Assembly (NCBI GenBank): GCA_964464375.1
Contig: CAYXFU010000007.1
Coordinates: 53,366 to 117,365, forward strand
Origin: CAIOZA01 sp964464375
GTDB taxonomy: Bacteria > Bacteroidota > Ignavibacteria > Kapaibacteriales > UBA2268
DNA: 64,000 bases
Direction of reading: 5' to 3'
Under the pieces are notes generated by a model, which made no database searches, was not told the origin of the DNA, and saw only the letters and a program-made list of their open reading frames with translations. Below are positions 54,968 to 61,855 of the stretch, in pieces. The first letter of the stretch is position 1, and the number at the start of each line of letters is the position of its first letter. Made by a program: the position numbers and the translations under genes.

Positions 54968-56215
54968 ATGAATGTTTTAGTTCTTAATTGTGGAAGTTCG
55001 TCCCTCAAATTTCAAATTATTGAAACGGACTTAGCTCATATCGAAAATGATACCGACGTAATGCTTGCTAAGGGACTGATTGAAAGAATCGGAAGTCAGT
55101 CTATTATTAGTTTTCAGGCAGAAGGTCAAATCGCCTTTAAATCTGCTGAACCTCTTAGAGATCACAAACAGGCTCTGCTTTATGCAATCAAATGGATTAC
55201 TAATCCAGATTCAAAAATTCCTGGTATTGCAGATTTAGCTGATATTCACGCTATTGGTCATCGTTGCGTTCATGGTGCAGAAAGATTTAAAAAATCTGTC
55301 AGACTGGATAATGAAGTTATTTCTGGAATTGAGGATTGTATTCCTCTGGCTCCATTACACAATCCAGCTAACCTAAAAGGTATCTATGCATCTCGTGAGA
55401 TCTTTGGACCATCTGTTCCTCAGGTAGCTATTTTTGATACATCATTCCATTCAACTATGCCCGAATCATCTTATTTATTTGCTATTCCATACCAACTTTA
55501 TAGCAGATTTAAAATCAGAAAATATGGGTTTCATGGTACTTCCCACAGATTTATTGGCTACCGGTACAGACGTTTAGCCGGTAAAGAAAGAGATGACGTT
55601 AATATCATCAGCATGCATCTGGGTAATGGTGCTTCTGCCTGTGCAATTAAAAACGGCAAATCTGTTGATACATCTATGGGATTGACTCCTCTTGATGGGT
55701 TAATGATGGGAACAAGATGTGGGGATATCGATCCAACAGTGGTAGAATTCCTCTCCCACAACGAAGGTATTACTATGGACGAAGTCTTCAGTGTATTGAA
55801 CAAGCGTTCCGGTCTGATTGGTATATCTGGTTTGACTAATGATATGCGCGAGCTTCTTCAGGAAGAAAGGGAACATCAGGATCGCAGAGCCAAACTTGCA
55901 ATTGATATGTTCTGTCATAGAATCAAGAAATATATTGGTTTCTATCTAGCCGAAATGAATGGCGCAGATGCAATTTGCTTTACTGGTGGTATTGGAGAAA
56001 ACTCTGCTGAAATTCGAAAGAGATGCCTGGAGAATTTGGAATTTTTTGGAATTGAGATTGATGACAAATTGAATGAATTAGCCTATGGTGGTAAAGAAAT
56101 GAAAATTAGCACTCCCGAAAGTAGAATTGAAATTTATGTATTACCAACTAACGAAGAATTACTTCTTGCAAGGGATACTGTTAGAGTAGTATTGAATGCA
56201 CCAAGAATTTGGTAG
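54968..56215 (+). CDS. ackA: acetate kinase
   Basis: A 415-residue acetate kinase. LNCGSSSLKFQ (phosphate loop), HRCVHGAERF, APLHNPANL, FDTSFHSTMP, YGFHGTSHRF, HLGNGAS and FTGGIGENSA are all present. It interconverts acetyl phosphate and acetate with ATP formation. pta follows in 61 bp; together they give substrate-level phosphorylation from acetyl-CoA. Confidence 0.97.
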   Translation: MNVLVLNCGSSSLKFQIIETDLAHIENDTDVMLAKGLIERIGSQSIISFQAEGQIAFKSAEPLRDHKQALLYAIKWITNPDSKIPGIADLADIHAIGHRCVHGAERFKKSVRLDNEVISGIEDCIPLAPLHNPANLKGIYASREIFGPSVPQVAIFDTSFHSTMPESSYLFAIPYQLYSRFKIRKYGFHGTSHRFIGYRYRRLAGKERDDVNIISMHLGNGASACAIKNGKSVDTSMGLTPLDGLMMGTRCGDIDPTVVEFLSHNEGITMDEVFSVLNKRSGLIGISGLTNDMRELLQEEREHQDRRAKLAIDMFCHRIKKYIGFYLAEMNGADAICFTGGIGENSAEIRKRCLENLEFFGIEIDDKLNELAYGGKEMKISTPESRIEIYVLPTNEELLLARDTVRVVLNAPRIW

Positions 56216-56276
56216 ATTTTGCAGTGCATTATTGATTGTCATATTAGATTATATATTATTTAAGGAAATTAATTTT

Positions 56277-57251
56277 ATGAAATTTACAGAAATGATTAGG
56301 GATAAAGCTAAATCCCTGAATTATCGTGTAGCCTTCCCCGATTGTGAAGATATTAGAACTTTAAAGACTGCCTTATTTCTAAAATCCGAAGCCATAGCAC
56401 AACCAGTTTTAGTTGGTAACGATGCTTCAATTCAAAAGCTTGCTGATGAGAATAATATCGACCTAAAAGGTATCGAATTGGTTAATCCATCAAATTCTGA
56501 TAAAACAAAAGGATTTGCATCAATCCTATTCGAAAAAAGAAAATCAAAAGGAATGACTGAAGAATTAGCAATGGAACTTGCTCTTAATCCAATTTACTTT
56601 GCGGGTTTCTTACTTGATGCTGATAATGTAAAGGTAGTTGTTGGTGGAAACGAATCATCAACTGGTGATATTATACGAGCAGCTATCTATACTGTTGGTG
56701 TAGCTAACGGTATTTCTACTGTTAGTTCCTATTTCATCATGGTAAAAGAAGAGAAAATGATTTGCTTTGCTGATTGCGCAGTCAACCCTAATCCAGATTA
56801 TAAACAATTAGCTGACATTGGGATTTCATCAGCCCGCAACTTCCAGTCTGTTACCGGATTGGAACCGAAAATAGCGATGTTGTCATTCTCAACCAAAGGC
56901 AGTGCTCAGCACCCAGATGTAGAAAAAGTTGTGGCTGCAACTAATTTGATAAAAGAAAAAGCACCTGAATTATCAGTCGATGGAGAATTACAAGCTGATG
57001 CTGCTCTTATTGAAGCCATAGGAGAAAGAAAATGTAAGGGATCTCCTGTAGCTGGAAAAGCAAATGTGCTTGTATTTCCAGATCTTGATGCCGGTAATAT
57101 AGGCTATAAATTAACCGAAAGATTAGGTGGCTTCGAAGCTGTTGGTCCTATTGTTCAAGGATTAGCAAAACCATATTGCGATCTATCACGCGGTTGTAGT
57201 GTCGATGATATGATCAATGTGGCAGCTATTTGCAGTTTAATGGCAAAATAA
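56277..57251 (+). CDS. pta: phosphate acetyltransferase
   Basis: A 324-residue short-form phosphotransacetylase (no N-terminal regulatory domain). Marks include FPDCEDIRTLKTA, VVGGNESSTGDIIRAA, FADCAVNPNPDYKQLADI, LSFSTKGSAQHPDVEKV and PDLDAGNIGYKLTERLG. The ATG at 56277 follows AAGGAAA; a longer frame starting before the ackA stop lacks support. It converts acetyl-CoA to acetyl phosphate for AckA. Confidence 0.95.
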   Translation: MKFTEMIRDKAKSLNYRVAFPDCEDIRTLKTALFLKSEAIAQPVLVGNDASIQKLADENNIDLKGIELVNPSNSDKTKGFASILFEKRKSKGMTEELAMELALNPIYFAGFLLDADNVKVVVGGNESSTGDIIRAAIYTVGVANGISTVSSYFIMVKEEKMICFADCAVNPNPDYKQLADIGISSARNFQSVTGLEPKIAMLSFSTKGSAQHPDVEKVVAATNLIKEKAPELSVDGELQADAALIEAIGERKCKGSPVAGKANVLVFPDLDAGNIGYKLTERLGGFEAVGPIVQGLAKPYCDLSRGCSVDDMINVAAICSLMAK

Positions 57252-57258
57252 ATTTTAT

Positions 57259-57589
57259 GGGGCTGTGTCAAAAGTATATTATTTTTTAATTAGCTTTCCT
57301 GTGTTTACAGGAATATATTGTAAATTTTGAATTTGTCATTCCTGCGTATGAGATTGTGTGAAAAGTCTGATTTAGAGGTCATTCCGAACGTAGTGAGGAA
57401 TCTAGTTCGAATAAATACTGGATGCGCTTCGCAGTCCTTCGGAACTCACGGTCGCTACGCTCTCTCAGAATGACATGATAGTAGTTTTCACACAGCTGCA
57501 TATTCAGGAAGCTAATTATTAAAAAAAAAATTTACGGTTAGAATTGCATCACTAATTAACCATAAAAAATACACTTTTGATACAGCCCC
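57259..57589. repeat. nested palindromic repeat element
   Basis: About 330 bp bounded by 21-bp inverted arms (57259-57279 and 57569-57589, two mismatches). Inside are further inverted pairs: AATTAGCTTTCCTG with CAGGAAGCTAATT (one-base gap; 57288-57301, 57505-57517), TGTGTGAAAA with TTTTCACACA (57355-57364, 57485-57494), and GTCATTC with GAATGAC (57378-57384, 57468-57474). A 28-nt left part recurs at 61624. It has no gene, occupies the pta-hutH gap and looks like small elements inserted in one another. Confidence 0.75.
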
Positions 57590-57654
57590 GCTTTTCCATA
57601 TTTTTGTTTGTTCGATTTATCACAAACTATAAGTTCTTATTTTTTGAGGTTTAA

Positions 57655-59178
57655 ATGTCAATAGTTTTAGATGGATATAATTTAACGATTGAGAGAGTTG
57701 TTGCAGTCGCACGTTTTGGTGAAAAGGTTGAATTAACTGCTGATGCAATTACAAAAATTAATGCATGCCGTGCTTTGATCGAAGAGAAAATAAAAGCTCG
57801 TGAAACAATGTACGGCATTAATACCGGTATCGGTGAGTTTTCTGAAATAGTTTTGACCGATGAACAGGTAGGTCAATTTCAGCGTTATTTGATTTATAAT
57901 CATTCTGCAGGTATCGGCGATCCTGTTCCTATCGAACAGGTAAGAGCGGCTATGCTCGGCAGAATCAATGTTCATGCCAAAGGTCATTCAGGTTGCCGCT
58001 TAGCGATAACACAAACATTGATAGCAATGTTAAATAAAGGTGTTACTCCAGTAGTCTGCAACAAAGGTTCAGTTGGAGCCTGCGGTGATCTTGCACCAAT
58101 GTCTCAGATAGCACTCCTGATGATGGGCGAGGGTGAAGCATTCTTCAATGGCGAAAGATTATCGGGTAAAGATGCTCTCGACAAAGCTGGCATACCAATT
58201 CCCGGACTGGAAGCTCGTGATGGTCTTGCTACAATCAATGGTTCAAACCTGCTTACTGCTATGAGTGCATTGCACATCTATGATTTCAATAGATGGCTAA
58301 AACAAGCAGAAATTGCCGCTGCCATGTCCTTAGAGGCTCTTCTCGCTAATATGAAACCCTACGATGTTCGTTTGCATCAGATGAGAGGATTCGCCGGAGC
58401 CCAAAGAAGTGCTGTAGCTATTAAGAAATGCATCGAAGGTAGTGATTTGCTTTCTGGTAAGGTTAAAACTAAGGTTCAGGATGCTTATTCTATGAGATCC
58501 ACTCCTCAGGTAATTGGTGCTGCTCACGATGCTATTGCATACGCACGCAAACAAGTTGAAATCGAATTGAATGGTGTTGGTGATAACCCTATATTTTTAG
58601 TCGAAGAAAACCTTACTCTTACTGGTGCCAACTTTCAGGGAACACCTGTTTCTCTTCCTATGGAAATGGCTGGTACAGCAATTACTATGGTTAACGTACT
58701 TTCCGAAAGAAGACTCAACAGATTGCTTAATCCTGCTTTAAGTGTTGGACTACCCGCATTTCTTACTAAAGGTGCCGGAATGTTCTCGGGTATGATGCTA
58801 AGTCAATATACAGCCGATATGCTCATCGTTGAACAGAAAATATTATGTTCACCGGCTTCTGTACAGTCAATTCCTGCCGCTGCCGATCAGGAAGATTTCG
58901 TTTCAATGGGTATGAACACAGCTCTTAAGAATATGCAGATTCTTGATAATGCTTTTGGTGTATTAGGTATTGAGTTCATGGCTGCTGCTCAGGCTCTTGA
59001 TTTCAGAGAATTTCAGCCGGGAATTGGTGTAACAAAAGCTAAAGAAGTTATCAGAAAACATATTGATTTTCTTGACATTGACAGACCTTTGTATAGTGAT
59101 CACAATACGATGAAAGCTCTTGTTAAATCTTGTGAAATACTGGAAGGTGTTGAATCACTGATTGGAAGTCTTGAATAA
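57655..59178 (+). CDS. MIO-type aromatic amino acid ammonia-lyase (histidine ammonia-lyase-like)
   Basis: A 507-residue lyase. Tyr53 in MYGINTGIG, H83 in YNHSAG, Asn195 in INGSN, Q275-Y278-R281 in QDAYSMR and Glu in DQEDFVSMG match residues known in histidine ammonia-lyase. The tripeptide that forms the MIO cofactor is Ala142-Cys143-Gly144 (GSVGACGDLAP) rather than Ala-Ser-Gly. The NH selectivity pair (82-83) resembles the SH of histidine lyases rather than the HL of tyrosine lyases, but substrate is not certain. GAGG precedes the ATG. ptb follows closely. Confidence 0.88.
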   Translation: MSIVLDGYNLTIERVVAVARFGEKVELTADAITKINACRALIEEKIKARETMYGINTGIGEFSEIVLTDEQVGQFQRYLIYNHSAGIGDPVPIEQVRAAMLGRINVHAKGHSGCRLAITQTLIAMLNKGVTPVVCNKGSVGACGDLAPMSQIALLMMGEGEAFFNGERLSGKDALDKAGIPIPGLEARDGLATINGSNLLTAMSALHIYDFNRWLKQAEIAAAMSLEALLANMKPYDVRLHQMRGFAGAQRSAVAIKKCIEGSDLLSGKVKTKVQDAYSMRSTPQVIGAAHDAIAYARKQVEIELNGVGDNPIFLVEENLTLTGANFQGTPVSLPMEMAGTAITMVNVLSERRLNRLLNPALSVGLPAFLTKGAGMFSGMMLSQYTADMLIVEQKILCSPASVQSIPAAADQEDFVSMGMNTALKNMQILDNAFGVLGIEFMAAAQALDFREFQPGIGVTKAKEVIRKHIDFLDIDRPLYSDHNTMKALVKSCEILEGVESLIGSLE

Positions 59179-59202
59179 TTTTTGTTGAAAATAACCGGAT
59201 AC

Positions 59203-60102
59203 ATGATGATATTAAAATCCTTAGATTCATTTGTCGAAATCGCAAAACAGAAGCCACAAGAGAAAATTGCAGTTGCTGCAGCTGAAGACGATAATGTTAT
59301 CGGTGCTGTAATGAGTGCTTATGAACATGGTATTGTTACTCCTATCCTTGTTGGTGATGCTGGAAAAATAAAGGCACTTTGTTCGGAATTGAATCATAAT
59401 ATTGATAGTATTGAAATTATTGACGAGTCTAATCCTGCCCTTTCCGCCAGAATAGCCGTTAAACTTGTTAAAGATGGTAATGCTCAGATTCTTATGAAAG
59501 GATTGGTCAATACTGCCGATTTTCTGCGTGCTGTTCTAGATAAAGAAAATGGATTAAGAAAAGGCGAGTTGTTAAGTCATATTGGCTTCTTTGAATTAGC
59601 TCAATATCACAAATTGATCGCTCTGACCGACGCTGCTCAGAATATCGCTCCAACGCTGGAAGATAAGATTTCCATTCTAAAGAATTCAGTCGATTTATTT
59701 AATAAACTTGGTTATGAAAAACCCAAAGTTGCTGCAGTTGCTGCAGTTGAGACAATCAATATCAAAATGGAAGCAACTGTTCATGCCGCTCTTTTAACCA
59801 TGATGAACAAACGTGGTCAAATCAAAGGTTGTATCGTCGATGGTCCTTTAGCATTTGATAATATCGTCTCGAAAGAAGCAGCAACTCATAAGGGAATTAT
59901 AAGTGAAGTGGCTGGGGATGCTGATTTAATATTAGCTCCTAATATTGAGGTTGCCAACGCTCTTTATAAAAGCTTTACCTATTTTGCTCAGGCTTTCGTT
60001 GCTGCCATCATTCTCGGAGCTACTGTTCCGATTGTGTTAACATCCAGAGCTGACTCTGAGCGAAGTAAACTGATGTCCATTGCTTTAGCGGCATCTTATT
60101 AA
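59203..60102 (+). CDS. ptb: phosphate butyryltransferase
   Basis: A 299-residue acyltransferase of the PTA/PTB fold: KIAVAAAEDDNVIGAV, LMKGLVNTADFLRAVL, GELLSHIGFF, ALTDAAQNIAPTLEDK and VDGPLAFDNIVSKEAA. It exchanges acyl-CoA and phosphate, with butyryl- or branched-chain acyl-CoA as likely substrates. Two ATGs (59203, 59206) follow GGA; spacing favours the second slightly. It lies 24 bp after the lyase and 12 bp before buk. Confidence 0.93.
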   Translation: MMILKSLDSFVEIAKQKPQEKIAVAAAEDDNVIGAVMSAYEHGIVTPILVGDAGKIKALCSELNHNIDSIEIIDESNPALSARIAVKLVKDGNAQILMKGLVNTADFLRAVLDKENGLRKGELLSHIGFFELAQYHKLIALTDAAQNIAPTLEDKISILKNSVDLFNKLGYEKPKVAAVAAVETINIKMEATVHAALLTMMNKRGQIKGCIVDGPLAFDNIVSKEAATHKGIISEVAGDADLILAPNIEVANALYKSFTYFAQAFVAAIILGATVPIVLTSRADSERSKLMSIALAASY

Positions 60103-60114
60103 AACGGAGAATAA

Positions 60115-61185
60115 ATGAGAATTTTAGCTATTAATCCTGGTTCTACATCTACTAAATTTGGAGTTTATGATGATCTTAATGAAGTTCTTGTTAAAACACT
60201 CCGACATACTGTAGATGAACTTTATCCTTATCCTAGAATTCTTGATCAATATGAATTCAGGAAAAATATTATTATCGATGCATTACAAGAAGAGGAAATC
60301 CCACTTTCTTCTTTTGATGTAGTTGTTGCCAGGGGAGGCTTGATCAAACCCATTCCCGGCGGTGTTTATAAAGTTAATGATATTCTTATCGATGATCTCA
60401 AAAAGGAAATCCTTGGCGAGCATGCCTCCAATTTAGGTGCTCTTATCGCCAGAGAAATCGTCCAGTCATCCGGTAAAGATATTGATGCATTTATTGTCGA
60501 TCCTGTCGTTGTTGACGAAATGGAGGACATTGCTCGCTATTCCGGAAATCCTTTGCTTCCGCGTCAGTCCATCTTCCATGCTCTTAACCAAAAAGCTGTC
60601 GCTCGCCGTTATGCTCATGATATTGGAGTCGAATATAAGGATTTGAGTCTTATCGTTGTCCATCTCGGAGGTGGTATTTCTGTCGGCGTCCACAAAGGTG
60701 CAAGAGTTATCGATGTCAATAATGGTCTCGACGGGGAGGGTCCATTCTCTCCCGAAAGAAGCGGATCTGTTCCTGTAGGGGCTTTAGTAAAGCTCTGTTT
60801 TTCCGGAAGATTCCAAATGGTCGAGATTAGAAAGATGATCATTGGTAAAGGTGGTCTGGTAGGCTATTTCGGAACGAATAGTGCTCAGGATATTGAAGAA
60901 AGAGTACAGAACGCTGATGTAGCTGCAAGGATAATTTATGAAGCTATGGCTTATCAGGTTGCAAAAGAAATTGGATCTTGTGCAACTGTGCTCAAAGGAA
61001 AAGTTGATGCAATCCTTATCACAGGTGGACTTGCCTACTCAAAGATACTCATAAATTGGATCACAGACCGTGTCAGCTTCATTAGCAAGGTAATGGTCTA
61101 TCCGGGAGAGGATGAAATTCATGCTCTCGTTGAGGGTGTATACTATGCCCATAAAGGAGAAATCGAAATCAAAGAATATGTTTGA
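60115..61185 (+). CDS. buk: butyrate kinase
   Basis: A 356-residue ASKHA kinase. LAINPGSTSTKFGVY at the start, VVARGGLIKPIPGGVY, HLGGGISVGVHKGARVIDV, GEGPFSPERSGSVP and ILITGGLAYS are diagnostic. It forms ATP from butyryl (or other short/branched acyl) phosphate. GGAG lies 6 nt before the ATG. Completes the ptb-buk pair. Confidence 0.96.
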   Translation: MRILAINPGSTSTKFGVYDDLNEVLVKTLRHTVDELYPYPRILDQYEFRKNIIIDALQEEEIPLSSFDVVVARGGLIKPIPGGVYKVNDILIDDLKKEILGEHASNLGALIAREIVQSSGKDIDAFIVDPVVVDEMEDIARYSGNPLLPRQSIFHALNQKAVARRYAHDIGVEYKDLSLIVVHLGGGISVGVHKGARVIDVNNGLDGEGPFSPERSGSVPVGALVKLCFSGRFQMVEIRKMIIGKGGLVGYFGTNSAQDIEERVQNADVAARIIYEAMAYQVAKEIGSCATVLKGKVDAILITGGLAYSKILINWITDRVSFISKVMVYPGEDEIHALVEGVYYAHKGEIEIKEYV

Positions 61186-61263
61186 AAAAAATTGACCTCT
61201 AAAAAAGTAAATGCAATTTTTACTATTTCATAGATTTATGACTAATATTTCGATGGGTTAAAG

Positions 61264-61557
61264 ATGAAAAAGGAAATTATAGTTAGTTTAAATGCAAGCT
61301 TTGAAGAAGCCTCCTACAAACAGGATGAAACTGAGTATTGGATGGCACGCGATTTGCAAAAACTTATGGAATATGATGAATGGAGAAATTTTGTCAAAGT
61401 TATTGACAAAGCAAAAACTGCTTTTGAAAAGTCCAACCAATCAATCTCAAACCATTTTGTTGAAGTCAACAAAATGGTCAAACTCGGCTCTGGGAGCGAA
61501 AGAGTAGTCGAAGATGTAATGTTAACCAGGTATGCTTCCTATGCCTCCAGAAGTTGA
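61264..61557 (+). pseudogene. truncated DinD-like (DNA-damage inducible protein D) gene
   Basis: 97 codons matching only the N-terminal third of DinD/BRO-type proteins (YWMARDLQKLMEYDEWRNF, NHFVEVNKMVKLGSGSERVVEDVMLTRYA). Full-length members are about 270 residues and continue RYACYLIAQN; here the frame gives RYASYASRS and stops. No continuation is seen in other frames. Likely a remnant. Confidence 0.7.
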
Positions 61558-61586
61558 TTTGAAAAAAAATAGAATTATCAATTTGA

Positions 61587-61620
61587 AAATGGGGATGCTC
61601 TAAACATCCCCATTTTTTTA
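61587..61620 (+). terminator. Rho-independent terminator
   Basis: A perfect 11-bp stem (AAATGGGGATG with CATCCCCATTT), 7-nt loop, then seven T in total. It closes the transcript with the dinD remnant and possibly the hutH-ptb-buk operon. Confidence 0.92.
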
Positions 61621-61623
61621 TAA

Positions 61624-61651
61624 GTCATTCTGAACGAAGTGAAGAATCTAG
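61624..61651. repeat. dispersed repeat, GTCATTCTGAACG family
   Basis: 28 nt matching 57378-57405 with three differences. It is a left half of a palindromic repeat; the right half is not obvious. Remaining bases to 61855 hold no gene that I can support; a TGTCA/TGACA inverted pair lies near 61784-61805. Confidence 0.55.
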
Positions 61652-61855
61652 TGTGTTTTATACCAAGAGTAATTCCAATATTTGTCTCAAAAGGCCCTTT
61701 TTCTCAATGTCTGTATCGTCGCACGCAAAGCACAATAGCAAAGTATTTTTATTTTCCGTGAGACGTTTTGCGATTTGATGTGTCATAGTATATACGGGTG
61801 TGACATTTTTTGAAAAAGTTATTATGAAAATGTATTAAATAAAAGGCTGGTAAAT

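Noticed and set aside
56196..56276. A longer pta start overlapping the end of ackA.
   Set aside because: The added residues do not resemble Pta, and AAGGAA precedes the ATG at 56277.
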